From: Amorphophallus konjac
Lineage: Eukaryota; Streptophyta; Magnoliopsida; Alismatales; Araceae
Assembly: GCA_022559845.1 (NCBI GenBank)
Contig: CM040125.1
Location: 291,386,200 to 291,450,199, forward strand
DNA length: 64,000 nt
Reading direction: 5' to 3'
Shown: positions 1 to 10,381 of the stretch, one piece after another
Layout of the letters: the number at the start of each line of letters is the position of its first letter
Position numbering within the stretch: position 1 is the stretch's first letter
The notes under the pieces: generated by a model
What the model saw: only the letters and a program-made list of their open reading frames with translations
Told to the model about the DNA's origin: nothing
Databases searched by the model: none
Made by a program: the position numbers and the translations under genes

Positions 1-38
1 CATAATCATAAGCATTTTTCTAGGTTTTAAAGTCTCAC

Positions 39-2260
39 CAGGAGCTCCAGAGCGGTCCGGTACCCGTCCCGCTGCTGGATGGTGGAGTGGAGTAATCCCT
101 TCAGCTCAGCTATCCGTCCCTCGGGGTCTAGCTGCATGTAGAAAGCATGAGTCAGTACATCTATCACATGGCATTTTTGCATATAGCAAGAGTTTTTGAG
201 TTTAGAATTTGCATACCGGTCGTCGGATACCTCGGTACACCCGGTCGCCATAGAGTCGAGCAAAGGCCTTCAGATATGCCTCGTCGCTCTCGTCTCGTTC
301 CTTCACCGCTCGGCCCCGCCTGTTCCAGTCATGGACGTACTTCGCCTTCCGGGCGCACCAATCCACATTACCACTGATGCCCCTTGCTGACTTGCCGGGG
401 TGGTCATCGATGTGGTGTGGAAAGGTCACCTCGGGCTGATGTAGTCCCCGGGTTCGCAGGATCGGCCTGTAGTGCAGAGGCTCGATGATGTGGATGCAGT
501 GCAGCCATATGTCTCGTCCCCGGTACGACAAGGCCACCTCTACCCACGGCTGTCTCGTGTAACTCTCGCCGCGGTATGGGGTCCATCTCACCTGAGAGCA
601 TTTAGTTCATTCATCAGCATTAGCATTAAAAAAGCATATAGAAATCATTTTGAGTTCTGGACTCACCGACGTATGTGGGAAGGAGTCTAGGTCATCCTGG
701 ATCGTCTGGGTCAGTCTGATGATCGACCCTGTGTCCCTCGCCACCGACCAACGCCTCGCGATCGGTATGCGGTCGGGATGGAGTAGCGCGCCTCTCCCGA
801 TGCCTAGGAGGTACATATAGCTCCAGATCTGCATTTTTAGAAATCAAGTCAGTCACATGGCATATCATAAATATTTTGGCATAAAAGAAAGCATTTAAAG
901 TGCATTTACCTGTAAGAAAGGTGAGAAGCCGCCCAGCATCGTCTGCCGGTCCGTAGTGCTCAGGGACTCGAACAGGAATGCGAGCACTGCTGCTCCCCAA
1001 GCATATCTCCCAACTCTGTGCAGGTTCTCTATCATCGGCAGCAGTCTGCAGCTGATGGCGTCTGCCCGAGTCGCGAAGAGGAGCTTCCCGAATAACAGCA
1101 TCAGGAAGCGTCTGAGCACTCTGTCTCCCTCTAGTCCTGCCTCCGCCGCCACGCGAGGGTGCACCTAGTCTATCACTCTGCCCAGGTGCTCCTCGGGTAG
1201 CTCTCCTATGGCTATCGCCGCTCCTCTCAGTCCCAGGCTCTCCTGCAGTACTGATCTCGAGAGCTGGGAGGAAGACTGTCCCGGCCTGATCAAATCTAGC
1301 CCGAGCAGCTGCTGTGCCATCTCCCGGTAATCGCCGTATGTCCATCCGGTCACTGCGGCTCCGTGGACTCTCAATCCCGTAATCCTCGCTACGTCTTCCA
1401 GCGTGGGGATCATGTGGCCCCATGGGAAGATGAAAGCTCTGCTGATCAGGTCCCATCTCTCGTGCAGTGCGTACAGCAAGGGTGTGTCCATCCGGATCAC
1501 CTCGATGCTGAGCACCTCAGCGAATCCCATGCTGGCTAGTAGCTCCCTCTAGTAGTCGGGCAGTGCCTGGTACACCGCCCGGACCTGCAGCCAGGAGATC
1601 CTTGATCTTCGTTTTCCCTGCATGTTATTTAGATCATAAGTTAGTTAATTGTATCATAAAACATTGCATAAGCATTTTAAAATTGAAAACTAAACAAAAA
1701 TTTGAAAATTGAAAACCCTAAAAATAGTTTAAGACCCTGGCAGATGTGACGGCCCTGGGGTTGGGCGTCGTTTGCTTCTGACGGACTCGGGGTGGTGCGT
1801 CAGGCAAGTGACGGTCGCTGGCAGGACCGTCACATTATCTGCGTTTGGGACTCCTTTCCTTTGTATTCCCGTGGCTTCCCACCTTGGCCGAATGGCCTAC
1901 AATTGTTCCTAGGGGGTTTGTGGACCCATTTCTACCCTTTAATCCCACATTCATTCATAATAAAAACATAAAAAAATTAAAATTTGAAGTTAGGGCGAAA
2001 GGACCTACCTCACGGTCAATGCCCCTTTTCCTCTTCTTCTCGGGTTCTTTGGGTTCCTCTGCACCCAATGGGGCTTCCCCTTGGTTCTCCACGACCGTGG
2101 GAGCTTCTTCTTCTTCTCTTGGGCTTCTCCTTGCCATTTCTTCTTCCGTGACCGGTGGGATCGCCTCCCGTTCGAGCCGGCGGTGGAACCGCCGGATTGC
2201 TTTCTTCTTTCCCCTCTCCCTCCTCTGTGGTGGTGGCTGGGGAGCCTCGTCGTTGGCCAT
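39..2260 (-). pseudogene. Plant mobile domain (PMD) gene of element G1, five exons, two in-frame stops
   Basis: PMD proteins are a plant family (MAIN/MAIL1 in Arabidopsis) of poorly known biochemistry, found both as host genes and inside transposons. I read five exons on the minus strand: 2260-2009, 1617-910, 828-667, 591-217 and 131-39. All four internal introns (391, 81, 75 and 85 bp) have GT-AG ends and all are phase 0. Exon 1 encodes a basic, Glu-rich head starting MANDEAPQPP. Exon 2 carries the PMD core (LLYALHERWD, then TLEDVARITGLRVHG). The exon 2/3 join gives LQIWSYMYLL and exon 4 begins VRWTPYRGE, both family hallmarks. Exon 2 has two TAG stops, at 1551-1549 and 1167-1165, with homologous reading on both sides, so this copy is probably dead. 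Exon 5 may splice onward at 38 (GTGAGA) or stop at 27. The start is the first ATG of the basic exon. The gene lies antisense to the G1 LTR. Confidence 0.8.
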
Positions 2261-2535
2261 GGTAGTAGTGGGACGGTGGTTGCCGGTGGTTTCTCTCGGT
2301 TTGGGTTTTTGGGTTGTTGAGTGTTGAATGAAGGCCGTGACCGTTCGGTTGTTATTTTTTTGAACGCTCAGGAAATGCGACGGCCTATCGACCGACTGTC
2401 ACATCCTTCTGACGCGTCTATTTTCGACCGTTACATATGATTGGACTATTTTATTGAAGAATATGAACCGCCTGGTTTATGACGGACTAGGGATGGTCCG
2501 TTACTTGATGTAACGCCCTTTCTTCAGACCGTTAC
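1748..2535. repeat. Interspersed hairpin repeats, GACGG...CCGTTAC family, internal cluster
   Basis: At least seven imperfect palindromes of 23-25 bp: 1748-1770, 1780-1802, 1810-1832, 2379-2402, 2411-2434, 2481-2504 and 2511-2534. Arms are close to GACGG/TAACG on one side and CGTCA/CCGTTAC on the other, with a variable CCTNGG-like middle. The first three lie inside intron 1 of the PMD gene. The others lie upstream of its ATG. The same family recurs in the LTR to the right. Function is unknown. Confidence 0.7.
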
Positions 2536-3517
2536 AAACTTGCAAGTTTCGTGATGAGTTAAATGGTCTATTGGATGTCAAAATGGTTCCATTTTCTTCC
2601 ATGTTGTTCATTATTGATGCCTCTCGCACGTACAAAGGGTTATTCTTTGATTCATGATCATATTTATTTTTTTGGCTAACCTATCTTTTATGAAGGAATT
2701 TGTGAACGAAATCATGCTTTACCGTCCGTCCGGAAGTTGGGTCAGGTATTTGTATCTCGTCCCTTATCCCTTAACGCATTACTATATGTTATCTACGATA
2801 TTATCTCGAGAACCGGCTGGTCATTCATGTGTTCCAGGATCTGATGTTCCCCTTAAACAAAAATGATGATGATCTAAGTTCACATGTTTAATCGTTGGAT
2901 AGGCCGTTAGATTGGAATAAGTTTGGGGACGATGGTTCTATCTTGCACGCCGTGGTTGCAGATGGTGTCCTGACCCTAATTTCTCTGGTCTAGCAATACT
3001 ATTCTCAAGTATTTTCTATTTTATCTTTCTTTACATTCGTTTTGATGCTTTCTTTTCCTTTAGCCCAGCATGCATCATGCGCATTCTTTGAGCATTCATG
3101 AAACTTCATCTGTTCAAGGTATCTCAGTGATGGTGAATAGCTGTGTTCTTGATCACAGATAAGGAGAATCATTCCACTCTGAATTAGAAGGGTTTCCTTC
3201 GATCTGCTCGCTTGATCTGGTTGGCTGAAGATTCCTGTCTGGAGTTTAGTACTCTTTTCCTTTCCATTGCCTCCGGCGGCTAGCCGTGTTTCCTTTCCTT
3301 AGTTATTAGCTCCTCCAGACTTGCATCCTTTGGTTGGCTATTTCCTTGTGATCAGTTTTGAAGCTTTCCAGAAAATTCTTATCGCTTGTTGGATGAGAAC
3401 GGGTGTCGTTTACCTTAACGCCCTCTTTTTGATCCACTCCGCTTCATTTTCGCTTCATCTCCATGTTCCATTTTGCTTTCGCTTCGCCTCCGCTCGTTCC
3501 CCTGCAAAGAGGACGTT
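2536..3517. other. Non-coding G1 DNA between the PMD gene and the polypurine tract
   Basis: About 1 kb of AT-rich sequence with no open frame longer than about 70 codons and no motif I recognise. It would contain the promoter and 5' leader of the antisense PMD gene, but I see no clear TATA box on the minus strand. Confidence 0.5.
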
Positions 3518-3530
3518 AAGGAGGGGCATC
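3518..3530 (+). other. Polypurine tract of element G1
   Basis: A purine run (AAGGAGGGG) followed by CATC directly precedes TGTTGACACC at 3531. This is where plus-strand priming occurs in Ty3/gypsy elements, and it defines 3531 as the start of a 3' LTR on the plus strand. Confidence 0.65.
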
Positions 3531-3739
3531 TGTTGACACCCGTTTTATACCCAATAAGTCGGGTCATCTCCTTATTCATTCTATATGATGCTCTGAGTTG
3601 TTCATTCTTCATTGAGTCTCTTGATTAGTTGAAGCCTATTTCTTGGGTCTTAACTCCGTGATCAGATATGGCTCCTAGTGGCGCTTCATTGGATGAATCT
3701 TAGCAATGCCTCTGTTCCTTTTGATCTCCATTTTGATAA

Positions 3740-4866
3740 TAACGGTCGGTCCTAGGCGCGTTTTTTAATTCTGACGGATGGGTCCTAGACCGTTACTCTT
3801 TGAAGAGTCTTAAGGCTTAAGACCTTGTTTTAAAACTTATCCTTTTGGCTTACACGTTGATAATAACGGTCTGTCGTGCAGCCGTTGTTTCATTCTGATG
3901 CCTTATTCCTTGGCCATTGCTTTCTTGAAGAGTCCAACTTGTTGGGTCTTCTTCCCGTTGATCTTATCTTTTAGGGATAAGGTTGATAGTGACGGATGTT
4001 CCTTGGTGCATTATTTCCAAGTAGCGGTCTGTCGTGTGGCCGTTACTTCCTTCAGAGAGTCCTGACAGTTCAGGCCTTTTCTCTGCTACTCCGTGGTCGA
4101 AGATAAGGGTTTGGATTGACGATATCTCTTTCAAATCTGATCCTCAGGACCTTCTGTTTATTTCTATGGACTCTTGGTGATATTATCTTCGAGGATTTGC
4201 CAGGGGTTATCCCCTTATCTTGCTGAATTATCCTCTGCTCGACCTGAGAGTTTGAGGGTCTATAAATAGAACCCTTGACTTCATGGCCCAAGGAAGAGGA
4301 TTTTTGAAATTCACGACGAAGTGCTGCCGAACTCAGGAGCCATCTTCATCCAAGAGGAACTGCTTCCCACGTTCATCCATCTCATAATCAAGGGAGTACT
4401 TTGGTTTTAGTCTTTCAAGTTCATCATTGCATGCTTAAGTTCTTCCCTGGTTTTTCCTCAATCAAAGCATTGTCCCTCCTTTTTCTCCACGTTTTCTCAC
4501 TGTTCTCTAAGCATCCAAACATCCTCCTAATCTTTTAAACACCCAGAGGGGTTAAAAAACCAAAAACTCCCCGGTAATCCCTTTTCCTTTTGATGTCTTT
4601 AAGTTCTTTTGAGAATTGATGCTATATTATTGAAAGGGCTAATTTGGGTTGCTTTGTTCTTGTCTTCTACATCTTTGGCAGGTTTACAGGTTCACCAGTA
4701 CGAGGCCCAAGTCTTCTAGCCGGCTGGAAGAGTTGGAGTTAAAAGAATCTACACTTTGCTACTGTAGGTGATCTGACGGTCTGGTGAAGGCGCGTCATCT
4801 TCTCCTGGCGGTCCATCGGGTGGCCGTTACTTTCCAAGTAACGCACAGGGTCCTGGCCGTTATTTC
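3740..4866. repeat. Hairpin repeats in the left part of the G1 LTR
   Basis: Palindromic units of the same kind as in the PMD intron: 3740-3761, 3773-3796, 3863-3886, about 3991-4014, 4022-4046, about 4774-4797, about 4806-4830 and about 4837-4866. Typical arms are TAACGGTC and GCCGTTAC. The arms are better conserved than the loops. Confidence 0.65.
4258..4267 (+). promoter_or_regulatory. TATA box of the G1 LTR
   Basis: TCTATAAATA lies about 730 bp into the LTR and is followed by a GC-balanced leader. This position suits the U3/R boundary of a plant LTR promoter. Confidence 0.55.
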
Positions 4867-5584
4867 TAGCTGACCTGCAGGTTCTCTTCGATTTTCTTTC
4901 CCGTGGGCGGGTGTTTCATCCACTTATTTCCAAGGTATTTACAGGTCTTTTGCTTGTTTTTACTTTGGTGGCGATCACATCTTTCCTTAGTCTTGGGCAT
5001 TAGCTTTCTCGTTCATCACATATCTCTTTTATTTTATTACTTGCTCCACCCCTTGTGGTGTGTTTTTATTTACTCCTTGCTCCACGCCCCAGCGTGTGTT
5101 TTCCCTTTCCTTTAGCGTAGTTTGAGTGAGATAGCATGACCATGCTAGAGCTAGCTTTGATTGCCTAGGTTCATGATCACATGTTCATAGGTTAAGAGCG
5201 GATCTTTGATTACTTGCTTGTCGTTTCATCATTCAAAACCCCAAAGAAAAGATAGACAGGCAAAATAAAATCAACAGAGAGGGCCGGTTTACCACATGAC
5301 GTGGCAATCAAAGGTACAAGGTGTTTAAGGTACAACCAGCTCAGTCGGCCTTGAGGGAATCCAAGACTACGAGAAGACTTACGGAGGTCCCAATGACTAA
5401 CTTGCCGGTCCAAAGGAACAGAATGTCCAATGGAAGGCTTGTATGTCACCGAGAGTTGAAGGGGTAATCGATAAACGCCGAGAAACGTGGGACGATACTC
5501 ACGGATTGGAGCATAGTTCCATATATATATATATAAGTCCATGGTTACAGGAAACTGCATGGAAAAATCAGAAGTCAAGAAATT

Positions 5585-6201
5585 GGCGCCTTAGCCAATG
5601 TCATCAATTCGTTAAGTAGCGCCTTGGTCAGGGGCGTTATTTCACAAATTGAAGACTCTACAAGAGTCGCTAATTTAACAGTTATATATATCAAAATATA
5701 TACTTTTATATATTGATTTCCAGTATTATCTAAAAGACGTCTGGGCATATGTCACGTTAAGAACATATAGCGCCCTGGTAAGGGTCGCTATTTAATCAAT
5801 TGAAGACTCTATAAGGGGCGTCAATTTCTAATGTCAATATGTGAATCAAAATTTCGGGATTTACCAAAAGGCGACTTGGTAGCAGTCACCTTCCATGAAA
5901 CTAGCGCCCTTGACAGGGGCGTTACTTATAAGAGAAACGACATGGTGCAAGTCATCATTTCTCATTTTTCCCAGATTTGCATTATGAACAGTGGCATTTT
6001 CCAACATAAAATTTTATGACAACAAGTACATGGATAGGTCAAGAAAAATAGCAGGGTTCCAAAAATATATTCATGCATTAAATCAGATAATAGGTTACAT
6101 AGATATTAAATTTTTAACATGTGTAATTATTAAATCAAATGGAATTGACGACCGTTCTGATGGGCGTCAAAAAGAATTAGCGCCCTGATGAGGGTCGCTA
6201 T
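5585..6201. repeat. Hairpin repeats of a second subfamily in the right part of the G1 LTR
   Basis: Units at 5616-5640, 5768-5790, 5869-5892, 5904-5926, 6147-6169 and 6179-6201. Typical form is AGCGCCCTGGT then AGGGTCGCTATTT, so the arms read GCGCCCT and AGGG(T/C)G. Shorter half-units (ACAAGAGTCGCTAATTT) also occur. They resemble the GACGG family in size and design but with a different consensus. Confidence 0.65.
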
Positions 6202-7324
6202 TTACAAAAATTTTAGAAAACTTCACCGAAACGCAGCGATAGCTATATGCATGATATACCTATGGTTTAATGAGAAAAACCTACAATATAATCATGATTT
6301 ATGGTTGTTTGGGCTACGAGACTTGAGATAACCTACCTTTTAGTGGATTGGAGGGTTTCGAACGAAGCCTGGAGCAGTTCAGCTACTTAAGAAGCTTCAG
6401 AAAATGGCACTCTGTTTTTCCTGTACGAAACAGAGTGTCGCTTGTAAGGGTGCTTGGGTTGCAGGATGAAGAGATGAAGAAGAAGAAGAATTACCTCTTG
6501 GAATTGCTTGGACGATAAACAGGAAGAGGAAGGAAGGAAGAAGACTTTCACGAATCAGGAGGAAGTAGATGGAAGAAGATCTTCCACGGTCGGCAGTAGC
6601 AGGAGGAAGAAGAGGATGATGATGGTTCCCCCCTTCACACATCTGCCAACAGGATGAAGAGGAAGAAGAACGCCTGGGCTCCTTCTTACCGTCAGTAAGA
6701 CCGTAGGAGGAAGATGACTGCAGGATGAAGAAATCCCTCCTTCAACGGCTTCACAAACCACACGTCTCCTCGTTCGGCAACAGCAACAGGATGGAGAGGG
6801 AAAACCACCGGTGCTTCGACGTGGGTGTGTTTTTATAGGGAACAGATCTTCTAACGTGGTAGTGAACGAACGAGGGTAGGTTCCAGGGGTTTCGAAAGCT
6901 ACTAATGGGAAGGTTTTACGTGTGAAATTGGCAGGGTCTTAAACCTACCATGCATAGTCGCCTCCCTTCCGGTTAAACAGCAGCCTGCTAAGTTTTGTAC
7001 ATGAAACCCTAAAACTTTTGCCACTGTTCGAGCATGAAGGTTGATTTGGGAGAGGCTCACGTGAGTTGGTTTATTGGTTTAGAAAAGGTCTTTGTGTATT
7101 TGGGTTGGGTCTCTCTCTCTATATATGTATATGGGCTTGGTCATTTTAAGTATATATACATCTCTCTCTATATATATATATATGGGTTTGAGTGATTCAA
7201 GCTTTTAAGATTTTTTTAAAACCTCTATGTCCATATTTACACAAGTGAGGCCCATTAGTATACCACTCGATTAAATTCTTTTTATTTTCACTCATTTCAT
7301 TCTTTTATTCCCAGGGGTGCTACA

Positions 7325-7870
7325 CTTGGCCTTGCCGAGTCTAGTCTTTATGCCTTTTAAGATAGTCTTATTGACATTTTCGACCAGCCCGTTGGCCTGA
7401 GGGTGGGCGACCGAAGTGAAGTGGTTGCGAATGTTTAGGTCGGCGCATCTGTCTCGGAAATAACGAGAATCGAATTGCCGACCGTTATCGCTCACTATCA
7501 CCCGGGGATGCCGAAGCGACAAATGATCGACTTCCATACGAAACTCCAGACGACTGTCTCGGTGATCCTCGCCGTGGCTTCGGCCTCGATCCATTTGGTG
7601 AAGTAGTCGACGGCGACGATGTTGAACTTCTTCTGGGACTGAGCCGTAGGGAACGGCCCGAGAATGTCGATCCCCCACCGAGCGAAAGGATAGGGCTCGG
7701 TAAGGGTGATGAGCTCCGTAGCCGGCTGATGGACCAAGTGGTCGAATCGCTGGCATCAGTCGCACTGCTATATGTGAGCCGTGCAGTCGCGCTGCAAGGT
7801 TGGCCACCAGTACCACTTCCATAGCAGGATCCTGGCTAGAGACCTTCCTCCTTAATGCGCTCCGCACAGG
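7325..7870 (-). pseudogene. Tat-A integrase, C-terminal part removed
   Basis: Integrase inserts element cDNA into the genome. On the minus strand the zinc-binding tail (CQRFDHLVHQPA) leads into the catalytic core. The first Asp is in RWGIDILGPF, the second in VIVSDNGRQF and the Glu in ANGLVENVNK, so the D, D, E triad is recognisable. A 1-bp loss near 7503 shifts the frame between CRFGIP and VIVSDNG. Stops occur in the zinc-binding region near 7760-7780. Coding ends abruptly after TRLGKAK at 7325, where the G1 LTR begins. The chromodomain-free C-terminus expected next is not in the window. Confidence 0.85.
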
Positions 7871-8559
7871 CCTTCATGAGTCTCTTAGATGGCTCGGTTG
7901 GCCTCGTCGGGGCCGAGATACTTCAGGAGGGGACCAGAGAAGGACCTCCGGTAGAGAGTGTCGTCGAGGATGATGAAGCGCCGGGCTTGATACTTCATTC
8001 GGCGTGCCTCCCGAGGGTCGGAGGGCTCTCGGCAGTCCTGGAGCCAAGACAGGTAGGGGGAGCGCCAGTCGCTTGGAAGGGCCGAGTCAACGGCCAGGAG
8101 CTCCGAGTCAATGCTCGAGCGCTCTAGCTCTTCAAGGAGGACTGATCGGGTACCTTCAGGGTCGAGAGAGGAGGCTAATCGAGAGGGGGCATTCGCTCGG
8201 GAGTTTTCCTCTCGAGCTATTCGGACTACCTCGAATCCCTTGAACTGTTGGGCCAGGTCTCTGACCAGCTAGAGGTATTTGACCATTGGGGCCTCTCGAG
8301 CTTCGTATTCGCCGTTGACTTGGCTAGCGACCAGCTGGGAGTCGGTGTGGATTTTGACTCGCTCAGCCCCCAACCGTCGAGCCATGCGAGCTCCCGAGAT
8401 AAGCGCCTCATACTCGGCAGCGTTATTGGACACCTAAAAGCTGAATTTCAAGGCGTACTGTAGTTCTACTCCTTCGGGGGACCTCAGGAGGATCTCTGCA
8501 CCACTACCGACCGAGTTGGAAGATCCGTCGACGAACAGTTCCCAGGTCGGCCTGGGCGC
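7871..8559 (-). pseudogene. Tat-A archaeal-type RNase H and linker to integrase
   Basis: Minus-strand reading gives RPTWELFVDGSSNS (first catalytic Asp), then NNAAEYEALISGARMA (Glu) and IHTDSQLVASQVNG (Asp), followed by REENSRANAPSRLAS. This order and spacing are those of the extra archaeal-type RNase H of Tat elements, distinct from the RNase H attached to RT. Two or more stop codons break the frame (after KFSF and after MVKYL). About 280 bp of linker with LLEELERSSIDSELL follows toward the integrase. Confidence 0.8.
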
Positions 8560-9905
8560 TTACAGAGATCTCTCTTCAGTCGGGATGGTGCTCTCGGCGA
8601 TGAAGTCGGCGAGTGCTTGGCCTTCCACAGCCGAGTGCGGGCGGTACGAGATATCGTAGGCCCCAAGCATGATTGCCCATTTGACGAGTCGCCCTGAAGC
8701 TTCGGGGTGGGCTAGAATCTTCTTCAGTGGTTCGCCGGTTAGCACGGTGATAGGGTGCCCTTGGAAATAGGGTCGGAGGCGCTTGGCGGAGGTAACCAAC
8801 GCTAGCACGAGTTTCTCGGTTGCGGGGTACCTCCTTTCAGCCTCGTTGAGCACCTTGCTGGTGTAGTAGACCGGCCTCTCGATTCTCGTGTCATTTTTGA
8901 CCAGGACCGAGCTGACTGTGGATGGTGTTGCCGAGAGATAGAGCAGCAAGACTTCACCCGGAACGGGCTTGGAGAGCACCGGGGGCGAGGCCAGGAACTC
9001 CTTGAGCTCGACGAACGCTTTCTGGCATTCCTCATCCCATGCGAACGTAGCAGATGCCAATTTGGGCCCCCTCAAAAGTTTGAAGAAGGGCAAGCATCGT
9101 TCGGCCGCACGACATAGGAAGCGGTGAGAGCGGCGACACGCCCGGTTAGGCGCTGGACGTCCTTGACGCAAGTGGGCGAGCGCATGTCCAAGATGGCCTG
9201 GACCTTGTCGGGGTTGGCTTTGATCCCGCGTTGAGTGACCAGGAAACCCAGGAACTTCCCAGATCTTACTCCAAAGGCGCACTTGGCAGGATTGAGCTTC
9301 ATGTTGTACTTCAGGAGGGTGCCGAAGGTTTCGACGAGGTCGGTGAAGTGATCTTGGGCCTTGGGGGTCTTGACGAGCATGTCGTCAATGTAAGCCTCGA
9401 CGTTCCGACCTAACTACTCCTTGAACATGTGATTGACCAGCCTTTGATACGTAGCTCCAGCGTCCTTCAACCAGAAAGGCATCCGGGTGTAGCAGTATAC
9501 GCCATAGTCGGTAATGAAGGCGGTCTTCTCGATATCTTCTGGATCCATTCTGATCTGATGATAGCCTGAATAGGCGTCTAGGAAGCTAAGTATCTCATTG
9601 CCCGAGGTTGAGTCAACCAATTGGTCGATGCTCGGTAACGGATAGCAGTCCTTAGGAGTGGCCTTATTCAGATCGGTGAAGTCCACGCACATCCGGCATT
9701 TGCCCGAAGCTTTAGGTACCAGGACGACGTTGGCTAGCCACGTCGGATATAGGACCGGTCTAAAAAGGCCAGTCTCTTGTCCCTTGGTGACCTGTGCCTT
9801 GATGGTCGTCTGTTTCTCTGGTGCATACTTCCTTTTGCGCTGTTGTACGGGCTTCACGGCGGGGTCGAGGTTGAGCTTGTGCATCACGGTCTCCTATGGT
9901 ATTCC
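8560..9905 (-). pseudogene. Tat-A reverse transcriptase and RNase H
   Basis: RT copies the element RNA. The minus strand shows CRMCVDFTDLNKA, YSGYHQIRM, GATYQRLVNHMF and, after a stop at 9414, AYIDDMLVKT with the catalytic [21 protein letters not shown] and [13 protein letters not shown] follow. A frameshift near 9115 moves to the frame that reads [28 protein letters not shown] and the RNase H connection ERRYPATEKLVLALV to SGRLVKWAI. The segment is 70-90 percent alike by eye to the pol remnant at 27305-28584 on the other strand. Several stops make it non-functional. Confidence 0.85.
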
Positions 9906-10376
9906 AGGCAGTTGATCATCGGACCAAGCAAAGACTCGGATGTACTCAGAAAGGAATTCTTTATATTGATGTTAAACCTTGGGCGGTAGGTCGGCTCCGA
10001 TCCTTACTCCAAGGGTCGGGTCATCGTTTAGGAAAACCGTCAGTAATTCGCCACCAAGCTCGGTGGTTGCGGTTTTATCCTTGACTCACCGGGGACCCTT
10101 ATCTTTCACATCCGGCCTTGCGGCTTCCACTGAGATATTGTAGCACCTTCTGGCCGCGACCTGGTTACCTCGGACTTCCCCCAACCCATTTTTGGTAGGG
10201 AACTTCATTTTTTGGTGATAGGTAGACGGTACGGCCTTTATTCGGCTGAGGATTCCCCGGCCGAAGATGGCATTGTACGCTATCATACCTTTAATCACTA
10301 TGAAGTCCACCATGACCGTAACGGTTCTGGTTGGGGTGCCGAGGGTAACCGGCAGGCTTAGGGCTCCCTTGGGGTA
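9906..10376 (-). pseudogene. Tat-A second half of protease and protease-RT linker
   Basis: Downstream of the dimer insertion the minus strand resumes with YPKGALSLPVTLGT, TVMVDFIVIKGMIAYNAIFGR and STYHQKMKFPT, the standard C-terminal half of the Tat aspartic protease. The catalytic half lies 12.8 kb away at 23219-23420. A TGA-type stop at 10086 and further stops near 9990 and 9893 interrupt the linker toward RT. Confidence 0.8.
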
Positions 10377-10381
10377 AGTGT
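10377..10381. repeat. Left target-site duplication AAGTG of the tandem dimer
   Basis: AAGTG immediately precedes TGATGTGAAACG at 10382 and is repeated immediately after the terminal CATCA at 23214-23218. The five-base size is standard for Ty3/gypsy integration. The protease reading continues when the array and one copy are removed. Confidence 0.9.

Larger units (their letters stand above)
3531..7324 (+). repeat. 3' LTR of element G1 (about 3.8 kb)
   Basis: The LTR begins TGTTGACACC after a polypurine tract and is proposed to end GGGTGCTACA at 7324, where Tat-A integrase coding resumes in mid-codon context. The ends form an imperfect inverted repeat (TGTTGACACC against TGTAGCACCC). A TATA box lies at 4258-4267. 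Hairpin repeats run through both halves. Dinucleotide tracts (TA) occur at 5521-5536, and CT/TA tracts at 7112-7130 and 7160-7183. No 5' LTR or left target duplication is in the window, so the right end is inferred. A TATAAAAA-like box on the minus strand near 6838 leaves open that 5200-7324 is a separate, minus-oriented LTR. Confidence 0.6.

Noticed and set aside
1845..2327. Plus-strand frame of 160 codons opposite PMD exon 1
   Set aside because: It is the shadow of the basic, Glu-rich exon, with low-complexity Phe/Ser/Trp content and no motif.
4141..4175. CTTGGTG near 4173 or 3993 as the partner of the CTTGG target site at 7325
   Set aside because: A five-base match is expected by chance, and neither place shows a convincing LTR end.
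1..7324. A CACTA or Mutator-like DNA transposon carrying the left PMD gene, suggested by the hairpin repeats
   Set aside because: I find no CACTA or long terminal inverted repeats, no transposase, and there is a polypurine tract followed by a TGTTGACACC LTR start. An LTR element explains more.
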